Positions 1-7,510 of a stretch of DNA of 64,000 bases are shown here, in pieces. Under the pieces are notes generated by a model that was given only the letters and a program-made list of their open reading frames with translations, was not told where the DNA came from and ran no database searches. The stretch is taken from the NCBI GenBank assembly GCA_002424045.1, contig DIPH01000020.1, positions 37,262 through 101,261 on the forward strand. Reading direction: 5' to 3'. This stretch comes from Firmicutes bacterium UBA5493 (GTDB taxonomy: Bacteria; Bacillota; Limnochordia; Darwinibacteriales; Darwinibacteriaceae). Every line of letters starts with the position of its first letter. The first letter of the stretch is position 1. Position numbers and translations under genes: made by a program.

Positions 1-1
1 A

Positions 2-1087
2 ACACCTGCTATGGCAGGCAACGATCAACGGCTCTTGGTTTTGTTTCTCGGGACTGACGAGAAGCTCGAAGCTAGTTCCCGGGCGGATTCGATTATGGTC
101 TTTTCTCTGGATACTACAACAGGTGCGGCAGGAGTGTTATCCATACCCAGGGATACTAGGGTGTGGATCCCTTCTAGGCAACGCTGGGAGCGTATTAACT
201 CGGCCTACGCCCATGGAGGAGCGAAGATGGCCATGGAAGCAGTGTCCTATTTGCTAGGCGTACCTGTGAACTATTATATTCATACGGATTTCGAAGGTTT
301 TGAGCAATTGGTGGATGTATTGGGGGGCGTTGAAATCAATGTGGCCAGAAGAATGCACTATGTGGATAAAGCCCAAGGACTAGAGATTGATCTTGCCCCG
401 GGCCTACAGGTGTTAAGTGGCGAAAAGGCACTACAATATGTACGTTATCGTGATCGTCTAGGAGACGTGTCTCTTGTGGATCCCTTTACCGATGAATATG
501 ATGGACGGGTGGAGCGGCAAAGACAGTTTTTCGAGGCGATTGTAAGCCAGACCTTGAGCCCATCCTCTCTCATTAAGTTGCCCCAACTTGTGACCCAGAC
601 TTTTAGAATCGTGAACACCAACCTACCCTGGGAAAAGGTATTTAGTTTGGCTCTGTCCGGGTCAAAGTTTTCTTCGGACAAGATGCAAACGGCTGTACTG
701 CCAGGCAACAGTGAAGTGTTAAATGATGCGTGGTATTGGATTGTGAACGAGGAAAAGGCTAAATCCGTTATTGACACTGTAATCCATGGTAAGCCAGAAC
801 CGCTTAAATTAGTGGTTCTTAATGGTAATGGTCGCAGCGGTGTTGCCCAGGAGGTATCGGACCTCTTGCGTTACTACGGCTACCATGTGGTCTCACATGG
901 CAATGCTGAACATTTTGACTTTGCTACTACGCAGGTTGTTGTATCGGCTCGGGATGTGGAACGTGTCAAACCTTTAGCGGATTATCTGGGGGCATCCATC
1001 CAGGAAGCTGAGAAGGAGGACGCCGCGGTTACCGTGATTATTGGGAAAGACTATACATCAACAAAGGATAGGAGCGTGGGAAGTTGA
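2..1087 (+). CDS. LCP-family (LytR-CpsA-Psr) protein with LytR_C domain, 5' truncated
   Basis: Members of the LCP family attach anionic glycopolymers such as teichoic acids to peptidoglycan at the outer membrane face. The reading frame is open to the left edge, so the N-terminus, including the usual membrane anchor, lies outside the window; the first ATG inside is at 11. The LCP core is clear: FLGTD near the start, then SRADSIM, SIPRDTRV, RINSAYAHGG, a DVLGGVEI stretch and LSGEKALQYVRYRD, which carry the acidic and arginine residues that bind the polyprenyl pyrophosphate. A LytR_C domain occupies the last 90 residues or so, beginning at LKLVVLNGNG. The stop overlaps the TTG start of rsfS, so the two are translationally coupled. 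An LCP gene beside rsfS is common in clostridia. The polymer it transfers cannot be told from sequence. Confidence 0.9.
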   Translation, partial: TPAMAGNDQRLLVLFLGTDEKLEASSRADSIMVFSLDTTTGAAGVLSIPRDTRVWIPSRQRWERINSAYAHGGAKMAMEAVSYLLGVPVNYYIHTDFEGFEQLVDVLGGVEINVARRMHYVDKAQGLEIDLAPGLQVLSGEKALQYVRYRDRLGDVSLVDPFTDEYDGRVERQRQFFEAIVSQTLSPSSLIKLPQLVTQTFRIVNTNLPWEKVFSLALSGSKFSSDKMQTAVLPGNSEVLNDAWYWIVNEEKAKSVIDTVIHGKPEPLKLVVLNGNGRSGVAQEVSDLLRYYGYHVVSHGNAEHFDFATTQVVVSARDVERVKPLADYLGASIQEAEKEDAAVTVIIGKDYTSTKDRSVGS

Positions 1088-1437
1088 CCAAGAACAGCGC
1101 CGAAAACATGGCCAAGGTAGCTGCTCGGGCTGCAGACGAAAAGAAGGCTGACGAAATACGAGTGCTAAAAATGCCTGAAGTGGTAACGGAAACGGAATAT
1201 TTCGTAATCGGAAGCGCTTCCACCCATGTGCAGGTTCGGGCCATTGTGAATTCCATTACAGCGGCTTTAGAGGAAGAGGGCGCAGAACTCTTGCGCTACG
1301 AAGGACGCGGGGATAACAGTTGGGTGCTGTTGGACTATGGAGATGTGGTTGTCCATGTCTTCCTAGAAGAGGATCGCGTGTACTATGATCTAGAGAAGCT
1401 CTGGGCCGATGCGGAGCAAGTCGCTTGGCATGACTAA
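1084..1437 (+). CDS. rsfS: Ribosomal silencing factor RsfS
   Basis: RsfS binds ribosomal protein uL14 on the 50S subunit and blocks joining with the 30S subunit when nutrients run short. The 117-residue protein has the usual size and the family core, with VQVRAIVNSI, GDNSWVLLDYGDVVVHVF and YYDLEKLWADA as the recognisable segments. The start is TTG at 1084, overlapping the LCP stop by four bases, with an AGGAG Shine-Dalgarno about ten bases upstream. It overlaps the downstream methyltransferase by eight bases. The rsfS-yqeM pair matches the Bacillus yqeL-yqeM order. Confidence 0.93.
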   Translation: MTKNSAENMAKVAARAADEKKADEIRVLKMPEVVTETEYFVIGSASTHVQVRAIVNSITAALEEEGAELLRYEGRGDNSWVLLDYGDVVVHVFLEEDRVYYDLEKLWADAEQVAWHD

Positions 1438-2179
1438 GCCCTATTCAACCTTGGCAGCACTTTATGACCTCTCCATGGACGTGGATTACGAGGAGTGGGT
1501 ACAGTATCTTTTGGCCCTAGGTTTGCGTCATCATCATGTACCTCGTAGGATCCTTGATTTGGGTTGTGGTACGGGTAACTTGACTATGCCCCTCGCAGAG
1601 CGGGGTTACAAGATCATGGGCGTCGATCTTTCCAAAGAGATGATTGAGGTTGCCAAAGGTAAAGCCGTTGCCGCGGGAGCAGAGATCACCTTTTCTGTGG
1701 GCGATATGCGCAGCTTCTATCTGCCAGGTGAGCCCTTTGACACCGTGATCAGTGGTTGTGATGTTTTAAACTACTTGACCTGCGAAGCTGATCTCGTCTC
1801 GACATTTAGTGCTGTGCATAAGTTGCTTTGTTCTGGGGGATTGTGGTTCTTTGATTTGAATTCCGCGTACAAACTACGGCAGATTTATGGAAATGAGTCC
1901 TATGCAGATTTGCAAGATGGGTTCGGCTATTTTTGGGACAACTCTTATGATGATAGTCATGACATCTGCACCATGGATTTAACCTTTTTCGTCCAGACAG
2001 GGGAGGGGCTCTACGAAAGGCGAATGGAGAGACACCGTCAGAAGCTCTGGATGCCGGAGAAGGTTCGTGAGCTCTGTGGCGCACACGGTTTTTCTCTTCA
2101 TGCTTGCTACGACTTCTTAACCTTTGAGCCTTGCAGTGCAGAGAGTCACCGCTGGCAGCTTGTCTTGGAGAAAATGTAA
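1430..2179 (+). CDS. yqeM: Class I SAM-dependent methyltransferase, YqeM type
   Basis: This is a Rossmann-fold methyltransferase of unknown substrate. The SAM-binding motif I is ILDLGCGTGN, followed by the acidic motif II in IMGVDLSKEMI and a GDMRSF motif III. At about 249 residues it is full length for the YqeM group, with an aromatic-rich C-terminal half. An ATG at 1409 would add seven residues, but the ATG at 1430 gives a protein that begins like relatives and overlaps rsfS by only eight bases. Position directly after rsfS is conserved in many Firmicutes, though no functional link has been shown that I know of. A terminator follows at once, so this gene ends its transcription unit. Confidence 0.88.
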   Translation: MTKPYSTLAALYDLSMDVDYEEWVQYLLALGLRHHHVPRRILDLGCGTGNLTMPLAERGYKIMGVDLSKEMIEVAKGKAVAAGAEITFSVGDMRSFYLPGEPFDTVISGCDVLNYLTCEADLVSTFSAVHKLLCSGGLWFFDLNSAYKLRQIYGNESYADLQDGFGYFWDNSYDDSHDICTMDLTFFVQTGEGLYERRMERHRQKLWMPEKVRELCGAHGFSLHACYDFLTFEPCSAESHRWQLVLEKM

Positions 2180-2180
2180 G

Positions 2181-2207
2181 AAGCACCTCAGGGGTGCTTC
2201 TTTTTTA
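2181..2207. terminator. Bidirectional terminator between yqeM and the SASP gene
   Basis: The stem is GAAGCACC with GGTGCTTC around a short TCAGG-type loop, flanked by a T6 run on the plus side and an A-rich run on the minus-strand approach. It overlaps the stop codon of the convergent SASP gene and can serve both transcripts. Confidence 0.85.
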
Positions 2208-2480
2208 AAATGAACGATATGTGTTTGTGTTGGTGTTCGTGTGCTCTGGGGCAGGGAATGATTGTCCTCGTAGAAGTTCCTGTTCGGCCAAGGCGATCAT
2301 ACGTCTGACCATATGTCCTCCCACTGAACCGCATTCCCTGGATGAGATATTGCCCCAATAGCCAGTTTTGTATTCGGGGTTGATTCCCAGTTCATTCGCT
2401 ACTTCATATTTGAACTGGTTAAGGGCTTGATAAGCGTGGGGCACGACTTTGATGTTGCTACTACTAGAACCTTGAGCCAT
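2205..2480 (-). CDS. Small acid-soluble spore protein, alpha/beta type
   Basis: Alpha/beta SASPs coat the DNA of the dormant spore and protect it, then are degraded at germination by GPR, which is encoded at 11,254. The 91-residue protein carries both family signatures: KYEVANELGI, which holds the GPR cleavage region, and GYWGNISSRECGSVGGHMV with the conserved glycine-rich DNA-contact segment. The tail after the core is unusually long and repetitive (NTNTNTYRSF). A strong AGGAG site lies seven bases before the ATG. It stands alone and convergent to the rsfS-yqeM unit, as expected for a late forespore gene; I could not pick a convincing sigma-G promoter. It is clear evidence that the organism forms endospores. 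Confidence 0.92.
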   Translation of the reverse strand: MAQGSSSSNIKVVPHAYQALNQFKYEVANELGINPEYKTGYWGNISSRECGSVGGHMVRRMIALAEQELLRGQSFPAPEHTNTNTNTYRSF

Positions 2481-2692
2481 GGAATCTCCTCACTTTCTGT
2501 CTCTAGAGTGTCCCACTGCATTCGTTTTTACCCATGATAGGTTTTGGAAGATTGTTTCCTTTTTTCCAGACCCCTATGGGCTCTCTTAATTAACATGCCG
2601 GGGAGGAATACGTACTCTATTGGTTGAATATGCAAAGAGATTTATGACATGTTTCTTTATTGTCAAGAGGCAGAACTGAAAGGGTGAACAGG

Positions 2693-4036
2693 TTGATTCA
2701 AAGGACATTCCCCCGTGGAGGGGACAGTGCAGTACCCGATCATAAGGCAGCTACGGAAGGAAAACCCATTAGGAGCCTGCCGGTACCGTCTATTGTGGTG
2801 ATTCCTATGCTTCAACATATAGGCGCTCCCTGTGAACCTGTGGTGGGCGTAGGTGACAAGGTGAAAGTAGGACAGCCCCTTGGAAAAACGCAGGCATTTG
2901 TCTGTGCCCCCGTCCATTCCAGCGTTTCTGGTGAAGTAATCGCCGTGGAGGATCGCCCCCTAGTGACAGGAAAAAGGGCTTTATCTGTGGTGATTCGAAA
3001 TGATGGCCAAGATGACATGGTCAGATTTGAAGAAGGGGACCTGGAAGACATGTCCCCTGACGCCATTCGCCAAAAGGTGAAGGCCGCTGGCATTGTTGGA
3101 ATGGGAGGCGCAGGATTTCCAGCCCACATCAAGCTGAATCCACCGAAACCAGTGCATACGATCTTGATTAACGGCGCGGAGTGTGAACCATATCTAACTT
3201 GTGATCATCGCCTCATGGTCGAAAAGGCCCCGCAACTTGTAGGGGGAATGCTGGCGATCATGAAGGCCACCGGAGCTTCCCGTGGGATCATTGGTATTGA
3301 AGAGAATAAACCAGATGCTATCAAACAGATGCAAGAAGCGACTAAAGGTCAAGAACAGCTGTCTGTCGCAGTCTTGAAGGTCAAATACCCACAGGGGGCC
3401 GAAAAACAACTTATTAAAGCTATCCTCGATAAAGAGGTCGCTAGCGGGTGCCTTCCCGCTGATGTTGGTTGTGTAGTCAGTAACGTGCATACGGCCATAG
3501 CCATTTATGAGGCGGTCGTTCAAGGAAAGCCATGCTATGAACGTGTAGTCACTGTAAGTGGTGGTTCTGTTGTGGATCCTCGGAATGTGCTAGTGCGCAT
3601 AGGCACACCCATCCAAGCACTCTTGGATTTCTGCGGTGGTTTGCTTGGCGAACCTGCGGCTTTGATAGGCGGTGGACCCATGACAGGTCCTCCCGTCTTG
3701 GATGTATATGGACCTGTGGTCAAGACTCTGTCTGGCATTTCTGCCTTGAGTTACGAGGAAGCTGGTTTTGATGTGAACAGACCGTGTATTCGTTGCTCCC
3801 GCTGTGTTAGGGCTTGCCCCGCGGGCTTGACTCCCAATTTGCTCGGAGACTATTCGAATAGGGGAATGACTGAACAGGTTATTTGGCTCAGGGCACAAGA
3901 CTGTATCGAATGTGGATTGTGCTCATATGTCTGTCCGTCTAAACGTGCTCTGGTTACTTGGATAAAGAAGGGAAAGGCAGATTGCGCAGCTCTGCGCGCC
4001 AAGGAAAGAGAGCTAGGAGTGAGTATATGCAAGTAA
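2693..4036 (+). CDS. rnfC: Rnf-type electron transport complex subunit RnfC
   Basis: RnfC is the peripheral NADH/FMN and iron-sulphur subunit of the Rnf complex, homologous to NqrA and to the NuoF FMN fold. Key segments are visible: FPRGG at the N-terminus, the lipoyl-like LPVPSIVVIPMLQHIGAP region, the flavin/NADH loop GMGGAGFPAHIK, and INGAECEPYLTCDHR. Two complete [4Fe-4S] motifs are present at C365, C368, C371, C375 and C404, C407, C410, C414 (numbered from this start). The frame opens at TTG 2660, but TTG 2693, seven bases after AGGGTG, gives the family-like N-terminus; GTG 2684 is also possible. The stop lies inside the next gene (10-base overlap). It heads an operon with no rnfB, so the electron partner on the cytoplasmic side is unclear. 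Confidence 0.93.
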   Translation: MIQRTFPRGGDSAVPDHKAATEGKPIRSLPVPSIVVIPMLQHIGAPCEPVVGVGDKVKVGQPLGKTQAFVCAPVHSSVSGEVIAVEDRPLVTGKRALSVVIRNDGQDDMVRFEEGDLEDMSPDAIRQKVKAAGIVGMGGAGFPAHIKLNPPKPVHTILINGAECEPYLTCDHRLMVEKAPQLVGGMLAIMKATGASRGIIGIEENKPDAIKQMQEATKGQEQLSVAVLKVKYPQGAEKQLIKAILDKEVASGCLPADVGCVVSNVHTAIAIYEAVVQGKPCYERVVTVSGGSVVDPRNVLVRIGTPIQALLDFCGGLLGEPAALIGGGPMTGPPVLDVYGPVVKTLSGISALSYEEAGFDVNRPCIRCSRCVRACPAGLTPNLLGDYSNRGMTEQVIWLRAQDCIECGLCSYVCPSKRALVTWIKKGKADCAALRAKERELGVSICK

Positions 4037-5874
4037 GAACGGGTCCATTTCTCCGAGATACGGTAACGATTGAACAGGTTATGGGGGATGTGCTAATCGC
4101 TCTTATCCCTACTGTAGTGGCTGGAGTGCTACTCTATGGAAGGCATGCGCTCATGGTAGTAGTATTAAGCACTCTCAGCGCGGTTCTCACTGAAGCCATC
4201 CTCACCAGGGCGCCCTTGACGCCAAAGGGGATCGTTGGAGATGGAAGTGCTGCCGTTACAGGTCTCTTATTGGGTCTTATTTTGCCTCACACGACTCCTT
4301 ACTGGGTTCCTATTTTCGGTTCTTTTTTTGCCATCGCCTTAGTGAAGTTGGCCTTTGGAGGTCTGGGTCATAATATCTTCAATCCTGCCTTGGCCGCCCG
4401 GGGCATGTTGCTTTTGGCCTTTACATCGGAAATGATCTACCGCACCGATGCTGTTACGGGCGCAACTCCCCTGTGGAGTACCGGTAGCTTTTCGTGGCCC
4501 TTATTTTGGGGTAATGTGGGTGGTGTTATTGGTGAGACGTCGGTCGTTGCCATTTTACTTGGAGCGGCTTACCTTTTCTATAAGAGGCATATCAACTGGC
4601 GTATTCCCGTGAGCTGCCTTGGGTCAGCCTTTATACTAGCTTTGGTGTGGGGTTTAGATCCCTGGCATACCATTATGGCTGGTGGGTTGATGTTCGCAGC
4701 CTTCTTCATGGCTACCGATATGGTGACATCACCTGTGACTCCAGTTGGTGAGCTGGTCTTTGGTGCAGGGTGCGGCGTATTAACGCTTATGATCAGGCAG
4801 TACACGCCGTTTCCTGAAGGCGTTACCTTCGCCATTTTGATTATGAACGCTTTGACTCCTGCTATCGATTCTCTGACGATTCCTCATGTCTTTGGTGTAG
4901 GCGCAAGTCATAAGGATCGAATCAGAGGTTTTGCTCTAACTGTAGGTATTGTCATGGTCTTGTTAGGTGCCTTGGCGGTCATTGAAAATAACGAACCACG
5001 AGTGCGTCCGCTCATCAGCGATGGTCATTATCTACCTATGCATGAGCTTCTGGGCGACCCTGATGTAGACGTGGTGGAGGTTAATGAAACGCGCTATTAT
5101 GTGGTAAGGGATGAAGAAGGCGATCCTAGGCGAGTGGCTTTTATTGCGGAGAGAAATGGATTTAATGGCCCCATCCGCTTCTTGTTGTTGCTGAATTCGG
5201 AACATCGGATTGAGAGAGTCTCAGTATTAAAACAGGGCGAAAGCCCAGGTTTTGGCGAGTTGATTACTAGAACAGCCTTCTTAGAGCAATTTGTTGGTTT
5301 GGATAAGGACAGTTCATTTACGGCGGGAAAAGACATCCAGGTCATCTCTGGAGCTACCGTCTCCTCTAGGGCTGTAATAAGTGGTGTGGAGAGAGCTCTA
5401 GAGCGCTTTGACGAGGCCTTTTTCGGTGTGGATGGACCCGGTACCCTAAATGATGGAACCTTCCTGGGCCAAGCAGCGTCCTTTGGTGGTCCCCTAGAGG
5501 TTGAGGTGGTTGTCTCGGGTGGTAAGATTACTTCCGTTACGATCCTCAGGCATTCTGACACACCTGGATTCTCGGATCGTGCTATCAGTGGCATGCCGGA
5601 GAGAATTGTGGCTGCCAATAGCGCACAAGTTGATGTCGTATCTGGTGCTACCCTTACGAGCGAAGCCATTATGTCAGCTGTTCAAGCAGCGTTAGAATCC
5701 ACTAGCGTTGGGCAAGGACATGAACTAGAACTTGACCCCGAGGCCCTTGAGACGCTTCTCCCTGCCATCATTGAAGCGCAAGGTCCTGTTGAGGCAGTAA
5801 GCGGTGCTGCAGTAACAAGTGGGGCAGTCCACGGTGCCTTTCGTGATGCCTTGAATATAAAGGAGGGCCAGTAA
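4027..5874 (+). CDS. rnfD: RnfD-RnfG fusion with an extra C-terminal FMN-binding domain
   Basis: One 615-residue protein joins subunits that are normally separate. Residues 1 to about 320 are the multi-helix RnfD/NqrB membrane domain, with the flavinylation motif VTGATPL (Thr147). Residues about 320-465 form an RnfG-type FMN_bind domain ending in SGATVSS (Thr444). A second FMN_bind unit follows, with SDTPGFSD and SGATLTS (Thr542). A third partial copy ends in SGAAVTS at 592, where the acceptor threonine is alanine. Covalent FMN would be attached by an ApbE-type transferase, which is not in the window. The upstream frame is open to 3958, but ATG 4027 has AGGAG seven bases before it. Only four bases separate its stop from rnfE. 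Predicted topology puts the FMN domains outside the membrane. Confidence 0.9.
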   Translation: MQVRTGPFLRDTVTIEQVMGDVLIALIPTVVAGVLLYGRHALMVVVLSTLSAVLTEAILTRAPLTPKGIVGDGSAAVTGLLLGLILPHTTPYWVPIFGSFFAIALVKLAFGGLGHNIFNPALAARGMLLLAFTSEMIYRTDAVTGATPLWSTGSFSWPLFWGNVGGVIGETSVVAILLGAAYLFYKRHINWRIPVSCLGSAFILALVWGLDPWHTIMAGGLMFAAFFMATDMVTSPVTPVGELVFGAGCGVLTLMIRQYTPFPEGVTFAILIMNALTPAIDSLTIPHVFGVGASHKDRIRGFALTVGIVMVLLGALAVIENNEPRVRPLISDGHYLPMHELLGDPDVDVVEVNETRYYVVRDEEGDPRRVAFIAERNGFNGPIRFLLLLNSEHRIERVSVLKQGESPGFGELITRTAFLEQFVGLDKDSSFTAGKDIQVISGATVSSRAVISGVERALERFDEAFFGVDGPGTLNDGTFLGQAASFGGPLEVEVVVSGGKITSVTILRHSDTPGFSDRAISGMPERIVAANSAQVDVVSGATLTSEAIMSAVQAALESTSVGQGHELELDPEALETLLPAIIEAQGPVEAVSGAAVTSGAVHGAFRDALNIKEGQ

Positions 5875-5878
5875 CGTT

Positions 5879-6466
5879 ATGAAGATTTTCTGGGAAGGTC
5901 TATTCAAGAAGAATCCTGTGTTGGTGTTGGCTATGGGTCTAGTTCCAGCTGTAGCCATCACGACGACTGCTCTAAATGGCTTAATCCTAGGCATCAGCAT
6001 TACCTTTGTGCTCCTTGCCTCCAGCATAATCAACTTTGTAGTGATCCCCCTCCTGCCGTCCAGTTCTCGTCTGGCTATGCGGGCACTCATTCTAATTGTC
6101 TTGGTTGTGGCGTTGTATGGCGTTATCTTGCATACACGTCCAGGTCTCGTAGCCGGGTTGGGGATTTTCTTTCCCTTTATGGTGGCCGACGCCTTTAGAC
6201 TTCAAAACTCCGAAGACCAACCTACGTTTGGTCAAGTAGTCCTAGAAGCTTTAGGCCAAGGCTTGGGCTTCATTTGGGCACTCGTTTTGATAGGGGTTAT
6301 TCGTGAGTTGCTAGGGTTCGGGTCCATCTTCGGCAAAGAGATCATATCTGCGGTCTTGCGGCCTATGTCTTTGGCAAAGGGCGTACCTGGAGGTTTGATC
6401 ATCGTTGGATTACTCTTGGCTTTGACAAACGCAGTCAACAAAGAAGGGGGTGAACTCCATGACTGA
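5879..6466 (+). CDS. rnfE: RnfE-like membrane subunit lacking all cysteines
   Basis: A six-helix integral membrane subunit related to RnfE/NqrD. Family segments are easy to see: KNPVLVLAMGL near the N-terminus, NGLILGISITFVL, GIFFPFMVADA, and GLGFIWALVLIGVIRELLG. In known Rnf and Nqr complexes the two positions homologous to Val22 (in LGLCP) and Ala105 (in VVNC) are cysteines that help bind a [2Fe-2S] cluster inside the membrane. Here both are replaced and the 195-residue protein contains no cysteine. The loop after position 105 also lacks the usual GRAEAF sequence. It overlaps rnfA by eight bases. Assignment to RnfE rather than RnfA rests on the GVIRELLGFGSIF segment and on gene order. Confidence 0.88.
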   Translation: MKIFWEGLFKKNPVLVLAMGLVPAVAITTTALNGLILGISITFVLLASSIINFVVIPLLPSSSRLAMRALILIVLVVALYGVILHTRPGLVAGLGIFFPFMVADAFRLQNSEDQPTFGQVVLEALGQGLGFIWALVLIGVIRELLGFGSIFGKEIISAVLRPMSLAKGVPGGLIIVGLLLALTNAVNKEGGELHD

Positions 6467-6992
6467 TGGATTGGATATTTTGATTGAGACAGCTATTACG
6501 GGCAATTTGGTGCTCATTCAAGGTCTTGGACTCTATGCTCTGACGCGCTATACCAAGACGGTCCGTGGCGCAGCCATAGCAGGGCTAAACACAGTAGCTG
6601 GTATGTTAGTAGGTGCCGCTATTTTGTGGCTCTTAGGTGACATTGTTCCCACTTCGCCAACATCACAGATTGGCTTTTATGTGGTGGTAGCCTTTGTGTC
6701 GGCCATCGTGGCTCCTTGGTTGACGCGGCAGAACACATCCGCAGAGTATCATGTAGTGGACACCGCCCTCATTGGACTGTTACTTCTCCTGGCTGTCCGC
6801 GGTGTTACTGGTGTACAAAATGTGTGGGTTGCTTTGGGAGCTAGCTTAGGATATTTTGTTGTCTTGGTGATTATGGCTACCATTCGGGAACGCCTCGCAT
6901 TGGCGCCAGTTCCTAAAGCCTTTCAGGGGGTACCGATCATCCTGATCACCGCTGGCTTGCTCGGCATAGCTCTCCTTGGTTTCCGATTCTAA
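6459..6992 (+). CDS. rnfA: RnfA-like membrane subunit lacking all cysteines
   Basis: The partner of RnfE, homologous to RnfA/NqrE. The C-terminal half is unmistakable, with IRERLALAPVPKAFQGVPI and LITAGLLGIALLGF. The N-terminal LGICPFLGV motif of the family has become LGLYALTRY (Tyr26 in place of cysteine), and the second cysteine of TTNCAVLG aligns with Thr102 in DTALIG. There is no cysteine in the 177 residues. A GTG at 6450 is in frame, but ATG 6459 is well spaced (seven bases) from AGGGGGTGA. The gene ends the operon; a terminator starts nine bases later, and no rnfB follows. Confidence 0.88.
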   Translation: MTDGLDILIETAITGNLVLIQGLGLYALTRYTKTVRGAAIAGLNTVAGMLVGAAILWLLGDIVPTSPTSQIGFYVVVAFVSAIVAPWLTRQNTSAEYHVVDTALIGLLLLLAVRGVTGVQNVWVALGASLGYFVVLVIMATIRERLALAPVPKAFQGVPIILITAGLLGIALLGFRF

Positions 6993-7000
6993 GAACAAGA

Positions 7001-7047
7001 AAAACTCCAGAAAACCTACCTTCATGGAACGGTCCTCTGGAGTTTTT
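7001..7047 (+). terminator. Terminator of the rnf operon
   Basis: An AAACTCCAG / CTGGAGTTT stem with a 26-base loop region runs into a T5 tract. It begins nine bases after the rnfA stop and shows that the operon ends without rnfB. Confidence 0.85.
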
Positions 7048-7135
7048 ATTGGCGTTAATTATCAGAATAAGGAGGTATTAGATATAATATGTAGAAGTAA
7101 AACCATGCCCAGGGAAAGAGGGAGGAGAACGTGTA

Positions 7136-7510
7136 ATGCCAACGAAACAGAAGGTCGTCCTTCTTGCCCTTGTAGTATTGAGCGTCCTTCAGCAGGGCGT
7201 GCGCTGGAGTATGAACAACCAACATTCGACAAGTGTCCCGTCCGTGGTGCAGGCAGCAGAGACGGTATTCGAAGAACAGGCACAAAGGCACTGCCCCTTA
7301 GTTCATGTAAACAGTGCAGGTATGGCTGAATTGCAGACACTTCCGGGTATAGGACCTGTTTACGCTGAACGTATCATCGTGGAGCGCAGGGAAAAACCTT
7401 TTGAGGAGAAGCATGACTTGCTCCGCGTTGCGGGAATTGGCGAGAAGCGCCTCTCCCAAATAGTGCACTTGATCTGCCTCTACTTTGATGAGCATGCTGC
7501 GGCCAAGTAA
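7136..7510 (+). CDS. comEA: Competence protein ComEA, helix-hairpin-helix DNA-binding
   Basis: ComEA captures double-stranded DNA at the cell surface and hands it to the ComEC channel. The 124-residue protein has one N-terminal membrane helix (about residues 6-24), a linker, and a tandem HhH domain at 56-107 with VNSAGMAELQTLPGIGP and LLRVAGIGEKRL. It lacks the SLBB domain found N-terminal to HhH in Bacillus ComEA, so it is the short form. The Shine-Dalgarno GGGAGGAG precedes the ATG. A TATAAT at 7083-7088 could be the -10 of its promoter, but the -35 is poor. The end overlaps comEC. Confidence 0.88.
   Translation: MPTKQKVVLLALVVLSVLQQGVRWSMNNQHSTSVPSVVQAAETVFEEQAQRHCPLVHVNSAGMAELQTLPGIGPVYAERIIVERREKPFEEKHDLLRVAGIGEKRLSQIVHLICLYFDEHAAAK

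Noticed and set aside
2210..2240. Tandem NT codons at the SASP C-terminus as a repeat element
   Set aside because: Only three short units inside a coding tail; too small to call a repeat.
5097..5669. 190-codon open frame on the minus strand inside rnfD-G
   Set aside because: It is a mirror of a well-supported coding region, has no Shine-Dalgarno or recognisable domain, and is rich in serine and threonine as antisense frames often are.
7055..7340. Overlapping minus-strand frames opposite the comEA leader and start
   Set aside because: No ribosome-binding site and no family; comEA on the plus strand has a clear HhH domain and start signal.
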